DNA of 64,000 nucleotides from Neolewinella maritima (GCF_923081025.1 NZ_CAKLPZ010000001.1:124001-188000); one strand, 5' to 3'; positions 25,079 to 32,597 are shown, counted from the stretch's first letter. Translations and numbers: made by a program. The notes: generated by a model not told the origin, from the sequence alone.

Positions 25079-26314
25079 CTACAAATTCAGCCGCAGCAGG
25101 TTGAGTGCCTGCAGGCTGGTGAAGGTGATGTTCCGCTGCCGGTCCTTGCCGGAGCGGAGCAGCTTCGTAATAGTGCGCTCCGGGGTAGCTACGGCGATCC
25201 AGATCGTACCCACGGGCTTATCGGCCGTGCCGCCGCCGGGGCCGGCGATACCGGAGGTGGCAATGGCGTAGTCCGACCCCAGCCGCTCACAGGCCCCCTC
25301 GGCCATGGCGATGATCGTGGCCTCGCTCACCGCGCCGTGATCCAGCAGCACGGGCGCGGGTACGCCGAGCAGGGATTGCTTGAGTTCGTTGGAGTACGCC
25401 ACTACGCCGCCAATGAAGTGGGCACTGGCCCCCGGGTGGGCGGTGATCATTTCCGCTACGGTGCCGCCGGTGCAGCTTTCGGCCGTGGCGAGGGTCTGCT
25501 TGCGCGCCTGTAGCGCGCGGCCTACGACGGAGGCCAGGTCGTCCTTGCCGTAGCCGTAGACCAGCTCGCCCAGGGCGCCTTCGAGGTGGTTGCGGTATTC
25601 GTCGAGCTGGCTCTGCAGCAGGGCTTCGTCGTTGCCGCGGGCACTCAGGCGCAGGCGTACCGTACCGAGATTGGGCAAGTAGGCCAGGGACATGTTTTCG
25701 GGCAGCTCGTCTTCGATGCGCTCTACCCGCTCGGCGATCGTGCTTTCGCCCTCACCGGCGGTGAGCAGGGTGACGGAGCGCAGCAGTTCGGCGTCGAAGT
25801 TCTTGCGCTTGAGCCGGCGCATCACCTCGTGCTCCATGAGGTAGGCCATCTCGTAGGGCACGCCGGGCATGGACACGACCACCTGCTCCTCTTTTTCCAT
25901 CCACAGGCCGGGGGCGGTACCGCGTTCGTTGACCAGGATCTTGGCCCCGGTGGGCAGGCGGCACTGCGCGCGGTGGGTCTCGTTGGGCTCGCGGCCGTAG
26001 CGCTGATAGAGCTTGATCAGCCGCTTCCAGGTAGGGTTGTGGAAGCGCAGCTCGCCGCCGAAGTAGTCGGCCAGCACCCGCTTGGTGATATCGTCCTTGG
26101 TAGGGCCGAGTCCGCCGGTCATCAGCACCAGATCCGACTGCTGCAGGGCACGGTCCAGCCCCCCCATGATGCCCTGCCGGCTATCGGCCACGCTGAGGTG
26201 CTCGACTACGGTGATGCCCTCCTCGCTCAGTGCGGCGGCCATGTAGGTGGCGTTAGTATCGGTGACCTGGCCGATCAGTATTTCGTCGCCTACGGTGAGT
26301 ATGGTAGCCTGCAA
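25079..26314 (-). CDS. cinA: CinA family protein: MoCF domain plus nicotinamide-nucleotide amidohydrolase domain
   Basis: A 411-aa cytosolic protein. Residues 1-170 are a MoCF-like domain (TVGDEILIGQV, MTGGLGPTKDD); residues about 250-405 are the CinA C-terminal domain (LATAESCTGG, ATSGIAGPGGG). Family members hydrolyse pyridine nucleotide by-products (ADP-ribose and/or NMN deamidation) in NAD recycling. Start is TTG 26314, which gives MQATILTVGDEI as in homologues; a -7-like TACCTTGC lies 18 nt upstream. It sits next to the telomere-like array that separates it from the divergent era gene. Confidence 0.92.
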   Translation of the reverse strand: MQATILTVGDEILIGQVTDTNATYMAAALSEEGITVVEHLSVADSRQGIMGGLDRALQQSDLVLMTGGLGPTKDDITKRVLADYFGGELRFHNPTWKRLIKLYQRYGREPNETHRAQCRLPTGAKILVNERGTAPGLWMEKEEQVVVSMPGVPYEMAYLMEHEVMRRLKRKNFDAELLRSVTLLTAGEGESTIAERVERIEDELPENMSLAYLPNLGTVRLRLSARGNDEALLQSQLDEYRNHLEGALGELVYGYGKDDLASVVGRALQARKQTLATAESCTGGTVAEMITAHPGASAHFIGGVVAYSNELKQSLLGVPAPVLLDHGAVSEATIIAMAEGACERLGSDYAIATSGIAGPGGGTADKPVGTIWIAVATPERTITKLLRSGKDRQRNITFTSLQALNLLRLNL

Positions 26315-26348
26315 GTTGTGCGTTTTAGTGGCGCAAGGTACGTGCTTG

Positions 26349-26450
26349 AGGGTTGAAGGGGTTAAGGGGTAAGGGGGTTAAGGGGTAAGGGGGTTAAGGG
26401 GTTAGGGCAAGGGGTTAAGGAGTAAGGGGGTTAAGGGGTTAAGGGTGGGG
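26349..26450 (+). repeat. Telomere-like G-rich array (GGGGTTAAGGGG units)
   Basis: About ten tandem, imperfect units of GGGGTTA/GGGGTAA over 100 bp. The G-runs of four to five spaced by TTAA could form G-quadruplexes. Its complement recurs at 26691-26737, giving a long interrupted inverted repeat. Confidence 0.85.
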
Positions 26451-26481
26451 ATGCTCGCTTTGCTCGTCTGGGTGATGCGTT

Positions 26482-26500
26482 GCACCTGCGGCCGCGCCCG
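26482..26500 (+). repeat. GCACCTGCG dispersed repeat copy
   Basis: GCACCTGCGGCCGCGCCCG after TT, inside the spacer between the two telomere-like arms. Confidence 0.75.
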
Positions 26501-26612
26501 TATGCGCTGTGCGTAAACACTATCACCGTAGCTGCCGTGCGCGTCACATCCGTCACATCCGTCACACCTGCTAAGTCTGTCTTACCTACCATACCTACCC
26601 CGCTTACCCTTC

Positions 26613-26686
26613 CTACCACACCTGTCCCCCCTACCACACCTGTCCCCCCTACCACACCTGTCCCCCCCCTACCACACCTACCCCGC
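26613..26686 (+). repeat. 18-bp tandem repeat CTACCACACCTGTCCCCC
   Basis: Three full copies start at 26613, 26631 and 26649; a fourth, diverged copy starts at 26669 after two extra C. Neighbouring CACATCCGT duplications (26547-26565) extend the low-complexity zone. Confidence 0.85.
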
Positions 26687-26690
26687 CCGC

Positions 26691-26737
26691 CCTTAACTCC
26701 CTAACCCCTTAACCCCCTAACCCCTTCAACTAACCCT
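26691..26737 (+). repeat. C-rich arm of the telomere-like inverted repeat
   Basis: CCCCTTAACCCCCTAACCCC and flanks complement the G-rich array at 26349-26450. It ends just before the era -7-like box. Confidence 0.8.
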
Positions 26738-26744
26738 ACCTTCA
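26737..26744 (+). promoter_or_regulatory. -7-like box TACCTTCA
   Basis: Four nt before ATG 26749 of era, directly after the C-rich array. Confidence 0.4.
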
Positions 26745-26748
26745 CCCC

Positions 26749-27645
26749 ATGCACAAGAGTGGATTCGTCAACATCATCGGTCGGCCCAATGCCGGAAAAT
26801 CGACCCTCATGAACGCCCTGGTCGGTGAGCGGATGAGTATAATTACGGCCAAGCCGCAGACTACGCGCCACCGCATCATCGGTATCCTGACCGAGCCGGA
26901 CTACCAGATCGTGTTCAGCGATACGCCCGGCTACATCGAGGAGGCCGGCTACAAGATGCAGGAGAAGATGAACGCCTACGTTAACTCCGCCTTCGAGGAC
27001 TCCGACGTGATGCTCTACCTGATCGACCCCCAGGAGCAGTACGCCGAGGACGACCTGCTGGTGACCAAAATGCGCCGCCTCGATACGCCACTCTTCCTGG
27101 TGTTTAACAAGCTGGACCTGGTCGATGATAACCAGGTGAATACCCTGGAGCGGCAGTTCAAAAAGTGGATGAAGCCGGAGCGCATCTTTGCCATTTCCGC
27201 GCGCGACGGTACGGGTGTGCCGGAGCTGCTCGACGCCATCAAGGCCACGCTGCCGGAGGGCCCCGTCTACTACCCCGAAGACCAGCTCACCGACCGCTCC
27301 GAGCGCTTTTTCGTAGCCGAAATGCTGCGCGAACAGATCCTGGAGCAGTACCACCAGGAGATCCCCTACAGCGTGGAGATCGAGATCGAGACCTTCGAGG
27401 AGACCCAGACCAAGGACGGTGCCGAACTGGCCCGCATCAGCGCCGTCATCTACGTGAGCCGCAAGACCCAGAAGCCTATCCTCATCGGCAAGGGCGGCGC
27501 CAGTATCAAGAAGCTCGGCACCAACGCCCGCCGGCGCATGGAGGACTTCCTGCAGCGCAAGGTCTTCCTGGAAATGCACGTCAAGATCCGCGAGGAGTGG
27601 CGCGACGACGAGGTGTGGCTGAAGCGGTTTGGATACGATAGGTAG
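26749..27645 (+). CDS. era: GTPase Era
   Basis: A 298-aa ribosome-assembly GTPase that binds the 3' end of 16S rRNA. G1 is GRPNAGKST (11-19), G3 DTPG (about 63-66), G4 NKLD (about 121-124); the C-terminal KH domain has the IGKGGASIKKLG loop (about 245-256). Length matches the family. It is isolated rather than in the rnc-era arrangement. The upstream region is a telomere-like repeat array and the stop codon is the first element of a mini-hairpin array, so both flanks are repeats. Confidence 0.96.
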   Translation: MHKSGFVNIIGRPNAGKSTLMNALVGERMSIITAKPQTTRHRIIGILTEPDYQIVFSDTPGYIEEAGYKMQEKMNAYVNSAFEDSDVMLYLIDPQEQYAEDDLLVTKMRRLDTPLFLVFNKLDLVDDNQVNTLERQFKKWMKPERIFAISARDGTGVPELLDAIKATLPEGPVYYPEDQLTDRSERFFVAEMLREQILEQYHQEIPYSVEIEIETFEETQTKDGAELARISAVIYVSRKTQKPILIGKGGASIKKLGTNARRRMEDFLQRKVFLEMHVKIREEWRDDEVWLKRFGYDR

Positions 27646-27697
27646 GGCGCCTTCGGCTGGTTAGACCGCTGCGCGGGTAGGGCGCCTTCGGCTTGGC
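27643..27697 (+). repeat. GGTAGAC mini-hairpin array at the era stop
   Basis: Starts at the TAG stop of era, then GGCGCCTTCGGC, TTAGACCGCTGCGCGG, and a second GTAGGGCGCCTTCGGC. Same order and orientation relative to the gene as after the acyl-CoA dehydrogenase (16402-16466). Likely a 3'-end structure or terminator. Confidence 0.75.
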
Positions 27698-27708
27698 AGG
27701 CAGCATTA

Positions 27709-27727
27709 GGGCCGCGGACGCAGGTGC
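27709..27727 (-). repeat. GCACCTGCG dispersed repeat copy
   Basis: Minus strand reads GCACCTGCGTCCGCGGCCC. It follows the mini-hairpin array and faces away from the next gene. Confidence 0.6.
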
Positions 27728-27796
27728 GGTGAACTTCCTTCCCACCGTGCTACGTTGCAGCGGTACGCATCGTTGCGTCACCAAAATTTAGATCCC

Positions 27797-28063
27797 TTGC
27801 CGACTAACGCCACCACCACCGACCACACCGCCATCCAGGAATGGACCAACAAGCACAACGGTGTGCCCGGAGTGATCGAAGAAGCCACCACCGCCAACGA
27901 TAGCCGGCCGCTGGCCATTATCTGGCCGGAGAACCGGAGCGACAACAAGTTTCGCGAGGTGAGCTGGGCTACCTTCTTCGATCACTTCGAACTGCGGCAG
28001 CAGGCCCTATCCTACGATACGGAGGGGATGTCGAAGGACTACGCCTTCGTGACCCGCGGCTAG
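27797..28063 (+). CDS. Small cytosolic protein of an uncharacterised family
   Basis: An 88-aa protein starting at TTG 27797 (MPTNATTTDHTAIQEW); AAAATTTA ends 6 nt before this codon, the usual -7 spacing here. The pattern IQEWTNKHNGVPGVIEEA ... LAIIWPENRSDNKFREVSW ... FFDHFE ... LSYDTEG matches a small bacterial family that databases often label, wrongly in my view, as glucan branching enzyme; no catalytic residues of that enzyme can fit. Function unknown. Its stop codon overlaps that of the convergent oxidoreductase at CTAG. Confidence 0.72.
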   Translation: MPTNATTTDHTAIQEWTNKHNGVPGVIEEATTANDSRPLAIIWPENRSDNKFREVSWATFFDHFELRQQALSYDTEGMSKDYAFVTRG

Positions 28064-29076
28064 CCCGCTACTGATTCGATGAGTTCCAGCTGGGCGATCA
28101 CATCGTCCAGCGGTACGGCCGGCTGCGCCGTGCCGTTGATCACCCGTTGCATGTTATCGAACAGCTCGGTCCAGCGGCCGGGCAGGGTGGTGAGCGGACC
28201 GCGGAAGGTGAGTCCGTCCAGCTCCGTGTGGAGGATGCCGTCCTGTGCTGTAGGCTCCGTGCCGAAGGATGTGTCGTCAGGTGCCATGCCCGCCCGCAGC
28301 TGGTCTTCCTGTACGTCTACTCCGTACTTGACGTAGCTGCCGTGGCGGCCGTGGAGGGTGAAGCGGGGCGTGGGCTCCCGGACCAGCAGACTGCACGACA
28401 GACTTACCCGCAGCGGTGCGGCGTAGGTGAGCTGCAGGTCGAAGGCATCGGGGATGTCTGAGTGGCCCCGCTGCGTCCAGGTGGAGCCCTGTACGTCCAG
28501 GGGCCGGCCGAAGAGCGCGAGGGCCTGGTCGATCAGGTGGGCGCCGAGGTCGTAGAGCATGCCGGCGCCCGGGCCGGGGGTTTCTTTCCATGCCTTGGCG
28601 TTGGGGGCGGGCTTCCAGCGGTCGTAGCGGGCCTCGTAGTTGATCAGCTCGCCGAGGTGGCCGGCGTCGAGCAGCTGGCGGACGGTGAGGAAGTCGCTGT
28701 CCCACCGCCGGTTCTGAAACACGAATAGGTGGAGGTTCTTGTGGCTAGCCAGGTCACGTAGTTCCCGCAACTGCTCGGCTGTAGCGCAGGCTGGCTTGTC
28801 GACCAGCACGTGCTTGCCGGCCTCCAGGGCCGCGCGGGCGAAGGCATAGTGGGTCGCGTTGGGCGTGGCGATGCTGACTAGTTGGATCTCGGGGTCGGCC
28901 AGTACGGTCTCCAGGTCGGTGGTGGGTTCCATGTCTGGGAACTCCTCGGCTAGCTCGTCGGCCCGGCTGGTCACGACGCGGTGCACGGTGAAGCCCGGAT
29001 GGGCACGGTAAAAGGGAGCCTGGAGGTAGCGGCCGGAGAGGCCGAAGCCGATGATGGCGGTGGGGATTGGGCGCAT
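28060..29076 (-). CDS. Gfo/Idh/MocA family oxidoreductase
   Basis: A 338-aa NAD(P)-dependent dehydrogenase. The Rossmann motif GFGLSGRYLQ (about 8-17) starts the protein; the EKP-type motif appears as KHVLVDKPACA (Lys about 94), and the C-terminal domain has the beta-sheet of the family (RYDRWKP, DLGAHLIDQA with a conserved His). It oxidises a sugar or inositol-like hydroxyl; YvaA-type scyllo-inosose/deoxygluconate activity is possible. ATG 29076 is preferred to 29088 because the Gly-rich motif then falls at the usual distance. Stop codons overlap the convergent small gene at CTAG. Confidence 0.88.
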   Translation of the reverse strand: MRPIPTAIIGFGLSGRYLQAPFYRAHPGFTVHRVVTSRADELAEEFPDMEPTTDLETVLADPEIQLVSIATPNATHYAFARAALEAGKHVLVDKPACATAEQLRELRDLASHKNLHLFVFQNRRWDSDFLTVRQLLDAGHLGELINYEARYDRWKPAPNAKAWKETPGPGAGMLYDLGAHLIDQALALFGRPLDVQGSTWTQRGHSDIPDAFDLQLTYAAPLRVSLSCSLLVREPTPRFTLHGRHGSYVKYGVDVQEDQLRAGMAPDDTSFGTEPTAQDGILHTELDGLTFRGPLTTLPGRWTELFDNMQRVINGTAQPAVPLDDVIAQLELIESVAG

Positions 29077-29164
29077 GAAGGCTAACATACGGTGGTACAG
29101 CTTATCCAGTTAGCCCGTAACAATTTTCAATGGTTTGACCGATGACACATGCACTAACTATGGA

Positions 29165-29240
29165 CCGCCGAGTGCGCCGAGGGGCGCAGAGGAAGAGTAC
29201 GTTAGCCTCCGCGTTTCTCCGCGTCCTCTGCGGTAGGCCT
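29165..29240. repeat. CGCAGAGG/CCTCTGCG extragenic repeat
   Basis: GGGCGCAGAGG (29176-29186) pairs with CCTCTGCG (29229-29236), and GCCTCCGCGTTTCTCCGCG contains a tandem CTCCGCG. It is related in form to the ACACGGAG cluster at 1291. Confidence 0.6.
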
Positions 29241-29379
29241 TTCCGTCGTTGCGGTGATACAACCAGATAAGCCCAAGGATAATAAAAAAGGAATTTGCAC
29301 TGCCAGTACTATCTGTAGGTGTAGATTAATGCTAACAGTAGGTTATACTTTACGTGTTAGCAACAAACTACCAGGTGCC

Positions 29380-29865
29380 TTGAACCATGACACCCTACTC
29401 CTCCAGGCTAGCGCCCGCTCCAACGGCCATACCAGCCGGGTCGTGCGCCATCTCGCCGATCAGTTGGACTGTCCTGTGGTAGACCTCCTGGACCACCGCA
29501 TCCATCCCTACGACTACGCCGGCAACTATCCCGCTGACGATTCCTTCATCGCCCTCGTCCGCGACCGGCTGCTTCCCGTAGACCGCATCATCCTGGCCAG
29601 CCCCGTCTACTGGTACGCGATGAGTGGGGGCATGAAGACCTTCCTGGACCGCTTCACCGACCTGCTGACCACCCACAAAGAACTGGGTCGCCAGCTGCGC
29701 GGCAAGCAGCTAGCTGTACTCTCCTGTGCCAATGACGCCGAGGTCAACCTAGGCTTCTACGAGCCCTTTCGCCTCACCGCCGCTTACCTGGGGATGACGT
29801 ATACCGATACTTGGCACGGTTACGTGAAGCCGGACGGTACGGTTGTAGTGATGCGTCGGCACTAG
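29380..29865 (+). CDS. NAD(P)H-dependent FMN reductase-like flavodoxin-fold protein
   Basis: A 161-aa flavodoxin-fold protein. The N-terminal LLLQASARSNGHTS is the phosphate-binding loop (SxRSxGxT), and the later LASPVYWYAMSGGMKTFLDR is the segment that stacks on the flavin in NAD(P)H:quinone/FMN reductases. Substrate unknown. Start is uncertain: TTG 29380 gives a family-like N-terminus, whereas upstream in-frame codons add a tail that is not conserved in type. A -7-like TACTTTAC is at 29346. The TAG stop overlaps that of the convergent HAD gene at CTAG. Confidence 0.78.
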   Translation: MNHDTLLLQASARSNGHTSRVVRHLADQLDCPVVDLLDHRIHPYDYAGNYPADDSFIALVRDRLLPVDRIILASPVYWYAMSGGMKTFLDRFTDLLTTHKELGRQLRGKQLAVLSCANDAEVNLGFYEPFRLTAAYLGMTYTDTWHGYVKPDGTVVVMRRH

Positions 29866-30551
29866 CTTTCTTGCGTCAACACCTCCGCTACCCCCCGCAA
29901 ATCGCTCGCCACGATCTCCACATCCGGGCCCAGCGGATACACCTGCTGCCCCGGCCGGTCCACAAAGGCCGCGCGCCAGCCCGACCAGCGTGCGCCGGCT
30001 ACGTCCCAGCCGTGGGCGGCTACGAGCATACAGTCTTCGGGGGCCGCGCCCATGCGGCGGGCCGCCCAACTGTAGGTCTCCGCGAACGGCTTGAATTTGC
30101 CTACCTCCTCGACGCTCAGGCGCTCGGTGAAGTAGCTGGTGAGTCCTGCATACGCACACTGTGCATCGACCTCCTCCTGTGATCCGTTGGTGAGAGTGAC
30201 GAGGGTGTAGCCAGCTGCTTTTAGACGGGCCAGCGCATCCTTGACCTCCGGGTGGGCCGGCAAGGACCGCAGCCCCCTGGTCACGGTGTTACGGGCCGTT
30301 TCCTGGGAGATCGTGATGTCGTTATTAGCTGCCACCATCTGCAGGGTAGCCGCGCCGATGTGGGCGAAGGATGTGTAGCGTTCGCTCGACGAAGTGACCA
30401 GCGAATACTGCAGCAGAGTGGTGAACCAGAGCGGTACGAGCTGCTCGTTTCCTTCCAGTACTTCGGTGATCCGTTTCTTGAGTGGGGCGAGGTCCAATAG
30501 GGTCTCGTTCACGTCGAAGAAGATCACCTTGGGTCGGTCGGGTGTGGGCAT
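29862..30551 (-). CDS. Haloacid dehalogenase type II-like hydrolase
   Basis: A 229-aa HAD protein. Motif I FFDVNETLLD puts the nucleophile at Asp13; motif II is TLTNGS (about 110-115), motif III the Lys in GKFKPFAETY, and motif IV AAHGWDVAGA, a signature of the L-2-haloacid dehalogenase branch. It may dehalogenate or act on a phosphate; the Asn and aromatic positions fit dehalogenases but this is not proof. It is the last gene of a run with DsbA-like, ArsR and DUF6428 genes and likely shares their transcript; gap to the DsbA gene is 13 bp. Confidence 0.85.
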   Translation of the reverse strand: MPTPDRPKVIFFDVNETLLDLAPLKKRITEVLEGNEQLVPLWFTTLLQYSLVTSSSERYTSFAHIGAATLQMVAANNDITISQETARNTVTRGLRSLPAHPEVKDALARLKAAGYTLVTLTNGSQEEVDAQCAYAGLTSYFTERLSVEEVGKFKPFAETYSWAARRMGAAPEDCMLVAAHGWDVAGARWSGWRAAFVDRPGQQVYPLGPDVEIVASDLRGVAEVLTQES

Positions 30552-30564
30552 GGGAAGTGGTTTG

Positions 30565-31212
30565 CTAGGCTGCCGCCATCAGTTCGTTCAGGACCTGCTT
30601 GAATACCTCGACCGGCTGGGCGCCCGTCACGGCACTCTGGCGGTTGAAGACGATGGTGGGTACGGAATTTACGCCCAGGCGCTTCCAGTAGGCCTGCTTT
30701 TCGCGCACCTTCTGCCGGGCAGGTTCGTCGTCCAGTCTGGCCAGGGCGTCTTCGGCGTTCAGGCCTACTTCGAGCAGGGCCTGCCGTAGTACGTCGCGTT
30801 GGGAGACATCCTTGCGCTCACTGAAAAAAGCGGTCATGAGGCGCAGCTGCAGCTCGCTCTGCTTGCCGTGTTCCTGAGCGTACTCCAGTAATACGTGGGC
30901 GGCAAAGGTGTTGGCCATGCGCATCTCGGGGTAGTAGCTAAAGGTGAAGCCGACCTCATTGCCCGCTTCGGTCATGCGCTGTTGCATGGTCTGCTGATCC
31001 AGTGGGGTAGAGCCGTACTTCTCCCGCAGGTGCTCCTCCAGTAGTTGCCCTTCTGCAGGCATCTGGGGGTTCAGTTCGAAGGGCTGCCAGGCGATCTCCA
31101 CTTGGTCTTCCAGTTTAAGGTCCGCGATGGCCCGTTGCAGGCGCCGGTAGCCGATGATGCACCAGGGGCACACGACGTCGGAGACGATATCGATCTTGAG
31201 TTTATCTGACAT
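30565..31212 (-). CDS. DsbA family oxidoreductase (FrnE-like)
   Basis: A 215-aa thioredoxin-fold protein without signal peptide, with CPWC at 15-18 near the first strand and the cis-Pro loop GVNSVPTIVF late in the sequence. FrnE-like members act on cytosolic disulfides. It lies 1 bp after the ArsR gene, so the two are co-expressed, which suggests a role in metal or redox stress. No other disulfide gene is near. Confidence 0.88.
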   Translation of the reverse strand: MSDKLKIDIVSDVVCPWCIIGYRRLQRAIADLKLEDQVEIAWQPFELNPQMPAEGQLLEEHLREKYGSTPLDQQTMQQRMTEAGNEVGFTFSYYPEMRMANTFAAHVLLEYAQEHGKQSELQLRLMTAFFSERKDVSQRDVLRQALLEVGLNAEDALARLDDEPARQKVREKQAYWKRLGVNSVPTIVFNRQSAVTGAQPVEVFKQVLNELMAAA

Positions 31213-31213
31213 A

Positions 31214-31576
31214 TTACTTGCTTTGTTCTTGTTCGGCTGCTACGTCGCAGCAGCTGGTTATTCCTTCTGTACCGACCGATAGGAAGCTTTGAAGCACCGT
31301 CCACACCTCCCGCCACCGCTCGGGATTGATGCAGTAGCTCACACTGGTACCCTCAATAGTGCCCGCGATCAGACCGGCGGCCTTCAGTTCCTGCAGATGG
31401 CGCGAGATGGTGGGCTGGGCCAGATCGATCTCGTCGGTGAAGTCGCGGCAGATGCAGCAATCCGTAGCCAGCAGCTTCTGCAGGATGGCGATCCGCGCCG
31501 GGTGGCCCAGCACTTTGCACAGGGCGGCGATGCGGTTCTGCTCGGCGGTGTAGCTGTCGTGTTTCGTTACTCCCAT
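31214..31576 (-). CDS. ArsR/SmtB family transcriptional repressor
   Basis: A 120-aa winged-helix regulator. The recognition helix lies at about 51-70 (DLAQPTISRHLQELKAAGLI), and a Cys cluster (Cys40, Cys41, Cys43) follows LATD, close to where ArsR proteins bind As(III) or other thiophilic metals; another CC occurs near the C-terminus. It probably represses its own transcript (DUF6428-ArsR-DsbA-HAD). A possible operator with a TGCT/AGCA dyad lies at 32070-32082. The inducer is not certain; arsenic is the first guess because of DUF6428 company. Confidence 0.88.
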   Translation of the reverse strand: MGVTKHDSYTAEQNRIAALCKVLGHPARIAILQKLLATDCCICRDFTDEIDLAQPTISRHLQELKAAGLIAGTIEGTSVSYCINPERWREVWTVLQSFLSVGTEGITSCCDVAAEQEQSK

Positions 31577-31582
31577 GGGGTA

Positions 31583-32050
31583 CTAGCAGCAGCCGCTTCC
31601 GGGGGCACAGCTGCTACCGGGGGCGATGAGATTGGTCAGTGAGGTAGCCGGCTGTGAGATATCGCACGTTTCCCTGGCCAGGCAGTCGGTCTGCCGGCTG
31701 GTCAGTGCCAGACCGTCCGCGTCCACGGCCAGTCCATACTTGCCGATCGTGTCCGGGCCCTGGTACTCTACCTCGATCTCCAGGTCGGCTAGACCCAGGC
31801 GGTCCTCCGCCAGTGTGATGATGTCGACGAGCTTACCGGGGTGCAGACGGTGGTCGTAGTCGTCCGCGTTCCAGAGCTGAAAGTTGGCGACCCGTTCGCG
31901 GCGCAGCGTACCCCCACAGTCGATGAAGGTCTTACTCACTTCCCCCACTTCCGTAACGTGAAAGTGGGCGGGCACGCGGGTGCCATCGGGTAGGGTGAAG
32001 AGCAAAGTATCCCGCTGGGTCAGGTAGTCCTTTACTTCGGAGAGTTTCAT
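31583..32050 (-). CDS. DUF6428 family protein, first gene of the ArsR run
   Basis: A 155-aa cytosolic protein, N-terminus MKLSEVKDYL. It matches in layout a Bacteroidota family (DUF6428) often found beside ArsR regulators and arsenic genes. The C-terminal tail is Cys-rich (SCAPGSGCC, plus Cys in RETCDI and RQTDCLA), fit for binding thiophilic metal ions; that is inference. ATG 32050 is preferred to 32083. It lies 6 bp before ArsR and is the first gene downstream of the shared promoter region. Confidence 0.75.
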   Translation of the reverse strand: MKLSEVKDYLTQRDTLLFTLPDGTRVPAHFHVTEVGEVSKTFIDCGGTLRRERVANFQLWNADDYDHRLHPGKLVDIITLAEDRLGLADLEIEVEYQGPDTIGKYGLAVDADGLALTSRQTDCLARETCDISQPATSLTNLIAPGSSCAPGSGCC

Positions 32051-32069
32051 GCGTAGTAGCTTTGATGTA

Positions 32070-32082
32070 TGCTTATATAGCA
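32070..32082 (-). promoter_or_regulatory. Possible ArsR operator (TGCT-TATAT-AGCA dyad)
   Basis: Interrupted dyad with 4-bp arms, 20 bp upstream of the DUF6428 start and overlapping the AT-rich promoter zone. It is short; placement, not strength, is the argument. Confidence 0.35.
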
Positions 32083-32151
32083 ATATTACGATTAATCAGG
32101 GTGGATTGTTCTATCGTGCCGCATTTAACACCTGGAATCTCGTGAAGCGCC

Positions 32152-32159
32152 TATCTTTA
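32152..32159 (+). promoter_or_regulatory. Bacteroidota -7 box TATCTTTA
   Basis: One mismatch to TAnnTTTG, 6 nt before ATG 32166; fixes the start of the membrane protein gene over the longer reading frame. Confidence 0.5.
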
Positions 32160-32165
32160 AGTACT

Positions 32166-32597
32166 ATGACCACCAAGACGATCCTCACTGCCTGGCTGAC
32201 GACCATCGTACTCGGCAGCCTACTCTTCTTTCCGTCAGTCGGCCTCCTAAATTCCCTTACTGGTGGGTACGGAGGGGCTGAAGACTGGGATTTGCTGGAG
32301 ATGCTGTATCTGAGCATCTGGCCGGCGGGCTTCAGCTTCGCATGCTCGCTGCCCGCCCTGGTGGCGCTACTTATCACGCGGTACGTACTGCATCGACGCG
32401 GTCTGTCGGCCATGCAACTGCTGCTAGCTACCCTTAAGGCCCAACTGCTCTTTGCCGTCTGCACCTTCACCTACATCTTCGCCACGGAGGGCACCGACGA
32501 GATGTACCTCGCTGCGGCCCTGCTCTACATACCCATTGGTAGCCTGAGCCTGATTGGCTTCGGCCTACGGCACCTGCGGCCCCGCCCGTCCGTCTGA
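32166..32597 (+). CDS. Small membrane protein of unknown function
   Basis: A 143-aa protein with about four hydrophobic helices (residues about 5-25, 42-66, 84-104 and 115-135). No family recognised. It is divergent from the ArsR run and may share the regulatory region, although no sign of shared regulation is visible. Its last codons (GLRHLRPRPSV) are a copy of the dispersed GCACCTGCG repeat, so the repeat has become the C-terminus of the protein. Confidence 0.68.
   Translation: MTTKTILTAWLTTIVLGSLLFFPSVGLLNSLTGGYGGAEDWDLLEMLYLSIWPAGFSFACSLPALVALLITRYVLHRRGLSAMQLLLATLKAQLLFAVCTFTYIFATEGTDEMYLAAALLYIPIGSLSLIGFGLRHLRPRPSV
32570..32588 (+). repeat. GCACCTGCG dispersed repeat copy at a gene 3' end
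   Basis: GCACCTGCGGCCCCGCCCG, lying within the last coding bases of the membrane protein and 76 bp before the next gene. Confidence 0.75.

Noticed and set aside
26349-26450. A true telomere or linear replicon end
   Set aside because: The array is internal, flanked by normal genes on both sides, and occurs with its complement; resemblance to telomeric repeats is only in sequence.
26613-26686. Possible CRISPR array
   Set aside because: Units are 18 bp, back to back and without unique spacers; no cas gene is near. It is a simple tandem repeat.
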